Below are positions 1-10,021 of a stretch of DNA of 64,000 nt, piece after piece. Location of the stretch: positions 2,839,001 to 2,903,000 of the forward strand of contig NZ_CP007033.1 of assembly GCF_000512895.1 (NCBI RefSeq), written 5' to 3'. This stretch comes from Dehalobacter restrictus DSM 9455. Lineage in GTDB: Bacteria; Bacillota; Desulfitobacteriia; Desulfitobacteriales; Syntrophobotulaceae. Position numbers and translations under genes: made by a program. Below the pieces are notes generated by a model. The model was not told the origin of the DNA, did no database searches, and worked only from the letters and a program-made list of their open reading frames with translations. Position 1 is the first letter of the stretch, and each line of letters opens with the position of its first letter.

Positions 1-447
1 GGCTACCTGAGCTTTAACATCGGCAATTGCCCTGTCGCGTTCCCGTCCAATGTCGGCCAAGGCCGACTGTTTGAGCTTTTCGGTTTCCTTACGGGCTTCC
101 AGGATAATTTCTTCCGCACGCAGCTCGCTGCTCTTGGTAGCCTTCTCAATAATTTCCTGAGCTTGCTGACGGGCTTGACGCATTTCCTGTTGGTATTCCA
201 GCCGGATTCTTTCAGCTTCTTTTCTCTCCTGTTCGGCTTGGGCCAGGTTATTTTCAATACCCTGACGGCGTTTTTCCATCATATTCATGATTGGTGTCCA
301 AGCAAACTTTTTCAGGATCCAAACTAAAAGCAAAAATGAAAGAAGCTGAACAAAATATGTGTAGTCAAAATGTAACGGGCTATTTGTCGTAGGACCAGCA
401 GCCGCTGAGGCAATCGAATTGGTAAAACCTATTACGAAGGGATTCAA
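1..447 (-). CDS. atpF: F0F1 ATP synthase subunit b (partial, C-terminus off window)
   Basis: Subunit b of the ATP synthase peripheral stalk; it anchors F1 to the membrane a subunit. The visible 149 codons begin with a short N-terminus, then one membrane helix around residues 25-45, then a long charged alpha-helical stretch rich in Glu, Arg, Gln and Ala, typical of b dimers. I chose the TTG at 447 because a GGAGGGGG ribosome site lies just upstream and translation from it gives the expected N-terminal anchor. It follows atpE in the same operon. The 3' part, and presumably atpH/A/G/D/C, lie beyond the left edge. Confidence 0.9.
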   Translation of the reverse strand, partial: MNPFVIGFTNSIASAAAGPTTNSPLHFDYTYFVQLLSFLLLVWILKKFAWTPIMNMMEKRRQGIENNLAQAEQERKEAERIRLEYQQEMRQARQQAQEIIEKATKSSELRAEEIILEARKETEKLKQSALADIGRERDRAIADVKAQVA

Positions 448-530
448 GCGATATTCCCCCTCCTCTCTATTTTGAGCAGTAGATTAATACAGTAACGTCA
501 TTCAATTGTTGCATTTTACTGAAGTACACC

Positions 531-788
<258 letters not shown>

Positions 789-846
789 TCATTTTGTATT
801 TATTGATTTCAGATTGCTTCTTTTTAGCTCTGAAATAATACCGTTG

Positions 847-1608
847 TTAGTGAGACTCTTCGATAGCTTGGCCGACATAGGCCACCGTTAATATTGTAAA
901 AACATAGGATTGGATTACTGCGATAAATACGCAGAAAACAAGCCAGAATGGCATCGGAATAACTCCGCCAAAGGCAAATATACCCGGGATCATGAGAATG
1001 ACTGCAATCAGGATTTCTCCAGCATAAATATTGCCGAATAGCCGGAAAGCTAAGGTCAAAGGCTTGGCGACAAAGTCAATAATATGAAGGATCGCAAAAG
1101 GCGGATAGGGTTCAAGAAAGTGTTTGAAATAGTGCGCACCTTTATATTTGAGTCCATAGACCAATACTAAAACAATCGTTATTGTAGACAACGCAAAAGT
1201 CGTATTAACATCTGCTGTCGGCGACGAAAACGTTGTTGTTCGCGCACTGAAAATTGCTCCGCCAAACATCTCATTGATTCTAGCAAAGTGTACGTGATCG
1301 AGTAAGGGTGCAAATATATTGGGAATCAAGCCAATCATGTTCGCAAAAAATACAAACAAAATAAGGGAAAGAAGATACCCGAGCAATGACGATCCTTTTT
1401 TATAGTTCATATTATCAGAGATAAGGCCCCTGACAAAATCAATGATCCATTCCAAAAGATTTTGAAGTTTTCCGGGCGTTCCACTTGTCAGATTGCGCTT
1501 ACAAAGAAAGACAAAACCCAAAAGAAGTATCATCGTGACCCAAGTCATAATCAGTGTCTTCGCATGCACAGTGCCATTTCCCAATACCCATAGTACGGTA
1601 TCATGCAT
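847..1608 (-). CDS. atpB: F0F1 ATP synthase subunit a
   Basis: Membrane stator that forms the two ion half-channels against the c ring. 253 residues with five or six hydrophobic segments. The signature LTLAFRLFGNIYAGE near residue 180 carries the essential Arg, and a C-terminal helix with Gln (FTILTVAYVGQAIEE) completes the family pattern. The atpI stop (1609) abuts the start codon. Translation begins at an ATG just after the atpI stop, suggesting translational coupling. Confidence 0.95.
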   Translation of the reverse strand: MHDTVLWVLGNGTVHAKTLIMTWVTMILLLGFVFLCKRNLTSGTPGKLQNLLEWIIDFVRGLISDNMNYKKGSSLLGYLLSLILFVFFANMIGLIPNIFAPLLDHVHFARINEMFGGAIFSARTTTFSSPTADVNTTFALSTITIVLVLVYGLKYKGAHYFKHFLEPYPPFAILHIIDFVAKPLTLAFRLFGNIYAGEILIAVILMIPGIFAFGGVIPMPFWLVFCVFIAVIQSYVFTILTVAYVGQAIEESH

Positions 1609-1977
1609 TTAATTTTCACCACCTTTCATTTTCCTTAGTTGATGTCTTGCTACAATTATAGGGATAACAATACCAATCATCATTCCTATAGCCACATAAT
1701 AAAGCCATTCCGGTTGGAACCTTGCGGTAATAGCGAATACCAATGTAATGATTACCAACCTGAATACTAAGCTTTTGTAGTATGTTTTTAGGGCTGCTTT
1801 CTTATCTTTGTCCATTGCTTTTCGAGCATCCCTAAGTAGCCACTTAACATTAATTATGCCCGTATAATAGCCGATCAATAAACCGACAAGGGGATAAAAT
1901 TCTGTTCGCCATATTACGATTAAAACAGTGATGCAAAGAATAACCGTCAAGATCTGAATAAACCTGCTATTTTCCAT
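1609..1977 (-). CDS. atpI: ATP synthase subunit I family protein
   Basis: 122 residues, four predicted membrane helices, mostly hydrophobic with a basic loop (LLRDARKAMDKDKKAALK, about residues 47-64). Position directly upstream of atpB and overlap with atpZ fit the ATP synthase I chain, an assembly helper for the c ring in other bacteria. The sequence is weakly conserved, so the assignment rests largely on context, length and topology. Confidence 0.8.
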   Translation of the reverse strand: MENSRFIQILTVILCITVLIVIWRTEFYPLVGLLIGYYTGIINVKWLLRDARKAMDKDKKAALKTYYKSLVFRLVIITLVFAITARFQPEWLYYVAIGMMIGIVIPIIVARHQLRKMKGGEN

Positions 1978-2197
1978 CCGTTTTACCTAACTTTAAATAA
2001 ATTAATATTAGAGATAATATACTGAACAAAATGCCTAGAATCATCAAAACTGCCTTAAATAAAGGGTCAGTGCCAAAACGAGTGTCCAAATAATTTCCGA
2101 AAAAATATCCTCCTACTTCCAAGCCAACAAGAGCAGAGGCACTTGATGATCCCCATAGCATATACTTGACAACATCACCTGCAAATTTGTCAGCCAT
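1967..2197 (-). CDS. atpZ: AtpZ/AtpI-type small membrane protein
   Basis: 76 residues with two hydrophobic helices. The first ends in GGYFFGNYLDTRFGTDPLF, which is the hallmark of the AtpZ family (paired with AtpI, proposed to aid c-ring assembly or Mg/Ca transport). It overlaps the start of atpI by 11 nucleotides and heads the atp operon. A short open frame overlaps its own start codon (see findings). Confidence 0.8.
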   Translation of the reverse strand: MADKFAGDVVKYMLWGSSSASALVGLEVGGYFFGNYLDTRFGTDPLFKAVLMILGILFSILSLILIYLKLGKTDGK

Positions 2198-2366
2198 CTG
2201 GTTCCCTCAAATCTTTTGGTTTTTCGTAGACAACATAATATGACATCGTAATATGTATTGCAAGATTTATGCCAATTGCACTTGCCGTCAAATACCGCGT
2301 AGAATCAGGATTGATCGTTCCTTCACATAATCATGAGTTTTCATTTTGCATTTTTTTAATTATTTT

Positions 2367-3554
2367 TTATTTTATTAAGAAATTCTTGTGATCGTGATCA
2401 GATGCTGAAAATCTTTTATCAGAAAATTTTTCAATAATAATTTGGGTGATTCTTGCGCTTGATCTGCCGTCCCCGTATGGATTTGTCGCTTGAGACATTT
2501 TTTCATAAGCATCCTGGTCGGTTAACAGCTGCTGAATGCTCTCAGCGACTTTATTGTATTGTGTCCCAACCAGCAATACGGTTCCTGAATCGACAGCTTC
2601 AGGCCGTTCAGTCGTATCCCTGACCACTAGAACGGGCTTGCCCAGTGAAGGAGCCTCTTCTTGGATCCCCCCGGAGTCTGACAGGATCAGATAGGCCTTC
2701 GCCATTAGATTTACAAACGGTTCGTAATCCAAAGGTTCAATTAAATGGACCTTTTCATTGCCTCCTAAGACCTCCGTGACTACTTTCCTGACCGTAGGGT
2801 TCTTATGCATCGGGAATATAACATAGGTATCCGGAAATTCCCGCAGGACTGTTTCCAGCGCCTGATAGATCTGCCGCATGGGTTCTCCCCAATTCTCCCG
2901 GCGGTGCGTTGTCATTAGGATCATTCGTTTATCTTTATTTGCTTCTAGAATCCTGTTTAAGTCTATATCCGCAAACTGATATTCCGGCTTAACGGTACTT
3001 AATAAGGCATCGATTACTGTGTTGCCTGTAACAAATATATTCTCCGGGTCGACCCCTTCGCGCAGCAGATTACTTCTCGATACTTCGGTGGGTGCAAAAT
3101 GCAGGTCTGCTAAACCGCTGGTAAGTTTCCGATTGATTTCCTCCGGCCAGGGAGAATATTTCTGGCCAGTTCGCAAACCAGCCTCGATATGGCCGATCGG
3201 GATCTTATGATAAAAAGCTGTTAGGGCTGATGCAAAAGTAGTTGTAGTATCCCCTTGTACCAAGATCAAATTCGGTTTTTCCTTGATCAATATCTCATCT
3301 ATTCCTGTCAGCACTCCAGTGGTAAGGGTGGCAAGAGTCTGTCCATGCTTCATTAAATCAAGATCATAATCAGGTACAATATCAAAGAGTTTAACAACCT
3401 GATCCAGCATCTCACGATGCTGGGCAGTAACAACAACCAGGCTGTCAACGTCGTCCCGCTTTTCTAATGCTTTTACGACAGGTGCCATCTTAATAGCCTC
3501 AGGTCTGGTTCCAAATACAGTCATGACCTTATAATTTCTTTGCTTCAATTCCAC
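2367..3554 (-). CDS. wecB: UDP-N-acetylglucosamine 2-epimerase (non-hydrolysing)
   Basis: Interconverts UDP-GlcNAc and UDP-ManNAc for cell-wall or surface polysaccharide. From the chosen GTG at 3554 the protein is 395 residues, normal for the family. It shows the N-terminal VFGTRPEAIKMAPV motif, QGDTTTTFA, HIEAGLRTG, the TTHRREN motif and the C-terminal ILSDSGGIQEEAPSLGKPVLV UDP-binding region. The GTG is supported by a GGGGG run just upstream and by a good promoter at 3619-3647. As sequenced, the upstream dCMP deaminase frame runs into this gene without a stop. I treat that as a frameshift artefact rather than a true fusion. Confidence 0.9.
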   Translation of the reverse strand: MELKQRNYKVMTVFGTRPEAIKMAPVVKALEKRDDVDSLVVVTAQHREMLDQVVKLFDIVPDYDLDLMKHGQTLATLTTGVLTGIDEILIKEKPNLILVQGDTTTTFASALTAFYHKIPIGHIEAGLRTGQKYSPWPEEINRKLTSGLADLHFAPTEVSRSNLLREGVDPENIFVTGNTVIDALLSTVKPEYQFADIDLNRILEANKDKRMILMTTHRRENWGEPMRQIYQALETVLREFPDTYVIFPMHKNPTVRKVVTEVLGGNEKVHLIEPLDYEPFVNLMAKAYLILSDSGGIQEEAPSLGKPVLVVRDTTERPEAVDSGTVLLVGTQYNKVAESIQQLLTDQDAYEKMSQATNPYGDGRSSARITQIIIEKFSDKRFSASDHDHKNFLIK

Positions 3555-3618
3555 AATATTTCCCCCACTGTTGGGCAATGCCTGAAGGCGTTGACCGCAA
3601 AGACCTTTAATCTTAAAT

Positions 3619-3647
3619 ATTATACACGCCCAAGGCATTTTTCGCAA
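3619..3647 (-). promoter_or_regulatory. Vegetative promoter for wecB
   Basis: On the minus strand TTGCGA (3642-3647) and TATAAT (3619-3624) are separated by exactly 17 bases, a sigma-A type promoter. It lies between the likely end of the dCMP deaminase gene and the wecB GTG at 3554. This is the main reason to regard 3555-3687 as intergenic rather than a linker of a fusion protein. Confidence 0.7.
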
Positions 3648-3687
3648 ATATATACAATTATATACAGCTCCATCATCCCATGGTTTA

Positions 3688-4142
3688 TTACTCGCTTGTT
3701 TCGAAGCGAATATTCTTTTTTTACCGTTTTCATCAAGATAAGCAACCCGTTTGATCATTGCATTTTTAATCATTCTCCGGCACAGCAGACAGGGTTCCCC
3801 CGATGCTTGTTCCCCATCAAATTCATAGCCGGATATGTAAATTGTGGCTCCCTGCATTTTTACGGGATCACCGGCAATAATCGCATTTTGTTCAGCGTGA
3901 ACCGCCATACACAACTCATATCTTTCCCCTTTGGGAACATTATACCGTTCCCTGACACATTCCCCGATGTCAATGCAGTTGGGTTCCCCTCTGGCAGCGC
4001 CGTTGTAACCTGTGCTAACAATAATATTGTCTTTGACAATCACTGCGCCATAATTGCGCCTTAAGCAGGTTGACCGCCTGGCCACCAGCTGGGCAAGATC
4101 AAGGAAATATTCGTCCCACGCTGGCCTGGTTTGATTTTTCAT
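3688..4142 (-). CDS. dCMP/cytidine deaminase family (apparent 3' frameshift)
   Basis: Zinc-dependent deaminase of the ComEB/dCMP type, likely supplying dUMP. Start ATG 4142 has GGGGAG upstream. Zinc ligands are visible in AVHAEQNAII (His and catalytic Glu) and in EPCLLCRRMI (two Cys), about residues 73-120. As written the frame continues into wecB (591 residues in total). The run of seven T at 3716-3722 (A on the coding strand) is the likely cause: with one more base the protein stops at 3688-3690 after 151 residues, normal for this family, leaving a promoter region before wecB. Either a real one-base deletion or a homopolymer undercall. Confidence 0.75.
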
Positions 4143-4300
4143 CACACTACTCCCCGCATTCCGCTTTCCTTCGCCAAAAAGTACATTGAATTTTTGTCTG
4201 CTAAGATAATTCTCTATTTTTAGTATACTCGTGCCAGACTCTGCTGTCATTATATCTATTAGGATCTTTTTCTGTTCATTTTCTGTTTCTTCTCTGTTGT

Positions 4301-5651
<1,351 letters not shown>

Positions 5652-5769
5652 CTGAATATCCACCTCTATCATAAATAACTAGGATATCGTTTCCTTTTCT
5701 GGTATCTTGTCAACCTTAGAATTATTCTGTTTAGCATATGCTGCCATATAAACTTCTGTCCTGGCCTCC

Positions 5770-6333
5770 TCAGTCGCAGGGATAAGAAGCTCTCGGGCCG
5801 CCGACATATTTCGGCCGCGTTTTGGCAAGGTTAAGATGAGCCGCACCGAGGTTTCGGACACCAATCCTTAGCGGAACGGCGACCGGACGAAGATGCATAC
5901 CAATCAACGTGTCTCCGATATCGATCCCGGCATCAGCCCTAACCTGTTCGACAGCAACGGGATCGGAAAAATTCCCCCAGGCAGTCAGGGACATTGCCCC
6001 GCCTGCTGAAAGCGACGGTATCACCACGACGGGTTCAAAATTCAGCCTGTCCGCCACCTTTCTTTCCACGATGAGCACCCGGTTTAAATGCTCACAGCAT
6101 TGAATCGCCAGAAAAATCCCAAGCTTGTCCGCCCATCTCCGAAGTGGTTCGAACAGAATATCAGCCACTTCTTTGCTACCGGCTTTGCCAATCTTCTCCC
6201 CGATAATCTCACTCGTGCTGCAGCCTACAACCAGCAGCTGTCCAGGCGTTAGTCCAGCTGTATCCTCAAATGCCTGAAGAATATGCTCCCACTCATCTTT
6301 GATTTGCCGAAGCATTTCCTTCTTATCTGCCAT
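5770..6333 (-). CDS. ywlG: TIGR01440 (YwlG/DUF436) family protein
   Basis: 187 residues, complete, of a conserved family of unknown function. Recognisable stretches: GCSTSEIIGEKIGKAGS, AIQCCEHLNR, the Gly/Ala-rich SLSAGGAMSLTAW, and DIGDTLIGMHLRPV, with the C-terminal TRPKYVGGPRA. The conserved CCEHLNR and CSTSE suggest a ligand or metal site, but no reaction is established that I know of. It lies between rpiB and glyA as in B. subtilis (ywlF-ywlG-glyA). Confidence 0.9.
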   Translation of the reverse strand: MADKKEMLRQIKDEWEHILQAFEDTAGLTPGQLLVVGCSTSEIIGEKIGKAGSKEVADILFEPLRRWADKLGIFLAIQCCEHLNRVLIVERKVADRLNFEPVVVIPSLSAGGAMSLTAWGNFSDPVAVEQVRADAGIDIGDTLIGMHLRPVAVPLRIGVRNLGAAHLNLAKTRPKYVGGPRASYPCD

Positions 6334-6387
6334 AGTACCCTCACGCCTTTCTTATTTTTTGGGCCAGTATCCTCAGCCTAAAAAATT

Positions 6388-6426
6388 AAGATCGCTGTTC
6401 AAGATCGCTGTTCAAAATCGCTGATC
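6388..6426. repeat. 13-bp tandem repeat, three copies, at the 3' end of rpiB
   Basis: aagatcgctgttc occurs at 6388-6400 and 6401-6413, with a slightly altered third copy (aaaatcgctgatc) at 6414-6426. The rpiB stop codon lies inside the array, so a change in copy number would alter the last residues of RpiB (DFEQRS) and the stop position. Confidence 0.85.
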
Positions 6427-6842
6427 ATATCTACTCTTCTGGCATGTTTCCACCCGCTGAAGGATGTCGTCAAAAAAGTCTCGACAATATCCAGCGCAAC
6501 GCCCTGACCAATTACTCTTGCTCCGAGTGCTAAGATATTGGCGTTATTATGCTGCCTCGCCATCTTGGCCATATAACTGTCGGTACAAAGGGCAGCCCGG
6601 ATTCCCTTGACTTTATTGGCTGCAATGGAAATCCCTATTCCGGTGCCGCAGACCACGATTCCTGAATCCGCTTTATTTTCGATCACTGCTTTCCCGACAT
6701 TGAAGCCATACTCCGGATAATCAACGGAAATGTCGCTGTCTGTACCGCAATCTAGAATCTCGTGGCCTTTTTCCGCAAGAAATTCTTTGATGCACTCCTT
6801 AAGCTGATATCCTGCATGATCTGCACCCAATGCAATTTTCAT
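6399..6842 (-). CDS. rpiB: Ribose-5-phosphate isomerase B
   Basis: Interconverts ribose 5-phosphate and ribulose 5-phosphate in the pentose phosphate pathway. 147 residues. Motifs: N-terminal ALGADHAGYQLK (active-site Asp and His), DYPEYG, GIVVCGTGIGISIAANK (catalytic Cys and phosphate loop), and RQHNNANILALGARV. The C-terminal codons fall in a 13-bp tandem repeat. It is in the ywlE-rpiB-ywlG cluster. Confidence 0.95.
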   Translation of the reverse strand: MKIALGADHAGYQLKECIKEFLAEKGHEILDCGTDSDISVDYPEYGFNVGKAVIENKADSGIVVCGTGIGISIAANKVKGIRAALCTDSYMAKMARQHNNANILALGARVIGQGVALDIVETFLTTSFSGWKHARRVDMISDFEQRS

Positions 6843-6901
6843 TTCTGCCTCCTGAACTCCGTAGTTTTTATCATCATTTTTTTATCTAGCATTTACAGGC
6901 G

Positions 6902-7351
6902 CTAACTATTCCCTCGATACCGCCGTACTCCAGCTTTGATCATTTCTTCAATTTCTTCCGCACAGAACCTGTATGTTTCCAGAGATCCCAGCCATGGGTC
7001 GGAAATTTCTTTATCCAAACCAGCCCATTCTCCGAGTTGCATGATTTTATCCTGATATTCCGGATAAATACCGAACAATACTTTTTTCTGAGCTTTGGTC
7101 ATTGTCAGGATCAGATCAGCAGCAGCGAGCGTATCTTTTTGCAGCCTGACCGCCCGATGCCGCCGGGCATCAATTCCCTTTTTCTGGAGAATCTCCCCTG
7201 CATACGGACTGACGGGATCACCATCCAAAGCCTGAATACCAGCCGAAAAAAGCTCATACCCTTCCGGAAAATATAAGCGGGCAAGACCTTCTGCCATCGG
7301 ACTGCGGCATGTATTTCCTGTACAAACAAACAAGATTTTCATAGATATCAT
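6902..7351 (-). CDS. ywlE: Low-molecular-weight phosphatase, YwlE-type protein arginine phosphatase
   Basis: 149 residues. The P-loop reads FVCTGNTCRSPMAEG, with nucleophile Cys and the Thr in the GNTCRS position that distinguishes YwlE-type arginine phosphatases from ordinary tyrosine phosphatases. The general-acid Asp is in SDPWLGS near residue 117. YwlE opposes the McsB arginine kinase in Bacillus; whether mcsB exists here is not visible. ATG 7351 has GAGGG just upstream; an internal ATG at 7342 is possible. Confidence 0.88.
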   Translation of the reverse strand: MISMKILFVCTGNTCRSPMAEGLARLYFPEGYELFSAGIQALDGDPVSPYAGEILQKKGIDARRHRAVRLQKDTLAAADLILTMTKAQKKVLFGIYPEYQDKIMQLGEWAGLDKEISDPWLGSLETYRFCAEEIEEMIKAGVRRYRGNS

Positions 7352-7393
7352 TATACCCTCTTTTCCGGACTAGTAAATTAAAATTCAATTAAC

Positions 7394-7942
7394 TTAGAAA
7401 ACAAGACCGAAGGCCATTCTCAGGCCAATCAGAAACAAGATGCCGCCACCGACGGCTTCCGCTTTGCTGCCGGCCCAGGTGCCGATTCTTCGACCAAGAA
7501 GAATTCCGCCTCCTGTCATGATGCCTGCGGTAAAACCCATGATCAGGGTTGCCGGCAGGATCATACTGACAAACGTACCCAGAGAAAATCCGACACTCAG
7601 CGCGTCAAGGCTGACGCTTCCTGCCAAAACAAAAATTCCGAATCCTTTTAAACTCGGGATGCTTTTTTCTCCCGATCCCCGAATGGCTCCCAGAATCATT
7701 TTACTGCCAAGCCAGAGTAAAATGACAGCTCCGATCCCAACTGCAACATTGCCAAACAGCAATCCAAGTTTCTGTCCAATCCACAAACCCAAAAGCGGCA
7801 TGAAAACATGAAACACTGCCACGACAACACTCAATCTCAGCGCTATTTTATTGTCGATCCCAATCATTCCTAAAGCAAGCGAGAAGGAAAAGGCATCCAT
7901 CCCTAGTGCTATCGATACCGCTATGATCCATATTAATTCCAA
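7394..7942 (-). CDS. mntP: Manganese efflux pump MntP
   Basis: 182 residues, six predicted membrane helices in two related halves (DUF204 repeats). Conserved Asp residues sit in ALGMDAFSFSLALG (helix 1) and in GSVSLDALSVGFSLG (helix 4), the metal-path signature of MntP. It exports Mn2+ from the cytoplasm. Its start overlaps the tsaC stop by ten nucleotides, the same pairing as ywlC-ywlD in B. subtilis. Confidence 0.92.
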   Translation of the reverse strand: MELIWIIAVSIALGMDAFSFSLALGMIGIDNKIALRLSVVVAVFHVFMPLLGLWIGQKLGLLFGNVAVGIGAVILLWLGSKMILGAIRGSGEKSIPSLKGFGIFVLAGSVSLDALSVGFSLGTFVSMILPATLIMGFTAGIMTGGGILLGRRIGTWAGSKAEAVGGGILFLIGLRMAFGLVF

Positions 7943-9051
7943 GTGTTTTCCTCCTTAGTTTCGGTCAGATTGGGATACCTGCTCCCTGGACCAAAATTTT
8001 TTTTGCCAGCTGCTTTCTTCAAACGGTTCATAAATGCAAGCCCTATTCCTTCTTCTGCAATCTCCTCCGCCAGAATGGTGTCGATGTTTTGCTCGTCACA
8101 CAGTCTCAGTCCTTCAAACAGACGGCTGGCAGCTGAGTCAAGATTATTCCTGGAACCAAGTGTAAATATCATATCGGCCTTGCCGGCCGTATCTCCGGTC
8201 AGTCTGGCGACCGTTTCTTCCAAACACAGTACTGCAGTCCTTACCGCGTTGTTTTTGTTCCTCAGATATTTCGTCATTTTTTCAGCTTTTTCAGAGGTAC
8301 TACCACTGAATAAAATGATTTCACCTTCCGGTGCGTAATGTCTATATTTCATACCAGGCGACCTGGGCTCTACGGTCGGTTGTCCTTGATCAGCACTGCG
8401 GTCCAGTTCGACCTTCCCCAGCACTGCCCGAAGCTGTTCAAGCGTAATTCCTCCTGGGCGCAAAATCGTTGGTAGTTCCCCGGTCAAATCAAGCACAGTC
8501 GATTCAAGACCCACTGTACAAGATCCGGCATCAATCAGCAACGGAATCTTCCCTTTCAGATCCCGCCAAACATGCTCCGCATTGGTCGGACTGGGCTTTC
8601 CCGATATATTCGCACTCGGCGCGGCCAATGGACAACCCGCTGCTTCAATCAGGGCCAGGGCAACAGGGTGACTCGGCATTCTGACCGCCACCGTGTCCAG
8701 TCCTCCGCTGACGATTTCCGGAATATGCGCTCTCTTGGGCAGTACCAGCGTTAAAGGTCCTGGCCAGAAATTCCGCGCGCAGACTTCAGCCTGCGGCGGC
8801 CAAACACGGACAAGCTGCTGTGCTTCGTCCAAGGCAGCAACATGAACAATCAGCGGATTATCCGAAGGTCGTCCTTTTACCGCATATATTTTAGCACAGG
8901 CTTCGCTGTCCAGCGCATTGGCGCCAAGCCCATAAACGGTCTCGGTAGGAAATGCCACGACTTCACCCTGTCGGAGCAAAGCTGCTGCTTCCTGCAATTC
9001 TTTATCCTGTATGATGCTGTCCGACCTCAGCCGAATTCTTTTTGTCTCCAT
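7933..9051 (-). CDS. tsaC: L-threonylcarbamoyladenylate synthase (Sua5 type)
   Basis: Makes threonylcarbamoyl-AMP from Thr, bicarbonate and ATP for the universal tRNA t6A37 modification. 372 residues, so the long Sua5 form: an N-terminal YrdC domain (about residues 15-205, with VAFPTETVYGLGANA, KGRPSDNPL, PGPLT and APSANISGKPSPT) followed by the linker SPGMKYRHYAPEGE and a C-terminal Sua5 domain. Co-transcribed with mntP. Confidence 0.95.
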   Translation of the reverse strand: METKRIRLRSDSIIQDKELQEAAALLRQGEVVAFPTETVYGLGANALDSEACAKIYAVKGRPSDNPLIVHVAALDEAQQLVRVWPPQAEVCARNFWPGPLTLVLPKRAHIPEIVSGGLDTVAVRMPSHPVALALIEAAGCPLAAPSANISGKPSPTNAEHVWRDLKGKIPLLIDAGSCTVGLESTVLDLTGELPTILRPGGITLEQLRAVLGKVELDRSADQGQPTVEPRSPGMKYRHYAPEGEIILFSGSTSEKAEKMTKYLRNKNNAVRTAVLCLEETVARLTGDTAGKADMIFTLGSRNNLDSAASRLFEGLRLCDEQNIDTILAEEIAEEGIGLAFMNRLKKAAGKKNFGPGSRYPNLTETKEENTWN

Positions 9052-9109
9052 GACAGCTCCTTCGTGGCCTTATACAAACGGCGGTTTCCAACCGGTTATT
9101 AACGAAATA

Positions 9110-10021
9110 CTATTCCTTGCGGGCCAGGACTATTCTATCCAGACCAGCGTAATCAGAAAACAATTCGGTTTGATATCCGGCGGCCGTAAATAATTCCCGA
9201 ACCCGAGTTCCCTGGGAATACCCGATTTCCACCAGGATTATTCCCTCATGGCTCAAGAATTCTGTTGCGTTCATAGCAATCCTCCGGTAGAAATCCAGGC
9301 CATCTTTTCCAGCCAGCAGAGCTAAGACAGGCTCTTTCCTAACTTCTGGCGGACACTTCAGAATTTCATGTTCTGAGACGTACGGAGGATTGGAAACAAT
9401 CAGGCTAAATTTTTCTCCCTGCACCGGTGCAAAGAGATCTCCCTGACGAAAATCAATATTCACGTTCATATTGGCCGCATTAATTTTGGCGACAGTCAAC
9501 GCTTCAGAAGACACATCAACAGCGACAACGGCCGCCTGCTTCCAATGATAGGCCACAGCAACGGCAATTGCCCCACTGCCTGTGCAAAGATCAAGAACCT
9601 TCGAAGGAATTTCCGAATTTTCTCGTTCTCTACCCATATTCTTGCCCAATTCCAGGACTTTCTCAACTAGAAGTTCCGTTTCTGGTCTCGGGATCAGAAC
9701 GCTTGGGTCCACAAAGAAATCAAGACCCATAAATTCACGGGTCTTAAGCAGATAAGCAAGCGGTTCCCTCTGACCACGTCGTTTCAGAAAATCATTATAG
9801 ATCTCTCTTTCCGGAGAAGCGACTACCCTGTCACACTCGGCATATAGTTTGTCTCTGGTCGTTTTAAGCACAAAGGCCAGGATAAGATCCGCCTCCGCCC
9901 GGGCGTCAGGTACCCCGCACTGCGCTAAATACTGCGCACCTTGCCGCAGCAGCTCCATTGGCTGATGAGCATCAAGTCTATCTGTCATACCTGGTAAACT
10001 CCTGGTTTCATCCTTTTCCAT
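9110..10021 (-). CDS. prmC: Peptide chain release factor N5-glutamine methyltransferase
   Basis: Methylates the Gln of the GGQ motif in release factors. 303 residues: an N-terminal helical substrate domain and a Rossmann methyltransferase domain with VLDLCTGSGAIAVA (SAM site) and the catalytic SNPPYVS near residue 205. RKTREF-like recognition is seen as LLKTREFMGLDF. Its start abuts the prfA stop, so it is coupled to its own substrate gene. In B. subtilis spoIIR lies between prmC and tsaC; here only 58 bases separate them. Confidence 0.95.
   Translation of the reverse strand: MEKDETRSLPGMTDRLDAHQPMELLRQGAQYLAQCGVPDARAEADLILAFVLKTTRDKLYAECDRVVASPEREIYNDFLKRRGQREPLAYLLKTREFMGLDFFVDPSVLIPRPETELLVEKVLELGKNMGRERENSEIPSKVLDLCTGSGAIAVAVAYHWKQAAVVAVDVSSEALTVAKINAANMNVNIDFRQGDLFAPVQGEKFSLIVSNPPYVSEHEILKCPPEVRKEPVLALLAGKDGLDFYRRIAMNATEFLSHEGIILVEIGYSQGTRVRELFTAAGYQTELFSDYAGLDRIVLARKE

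Noticed and set aside
3-257. Basic 84-residue minus-strand ORF
   Set aside because: It is out of frame with atpF, whose TTG-started frame gives a normal b subunit.
5679-5864. Small ORF between ywlG and glyA
   Set aside because: Mostly overlaps ywlG in another frame; the 22-residue tail has its GAGGAGG too far upstream.
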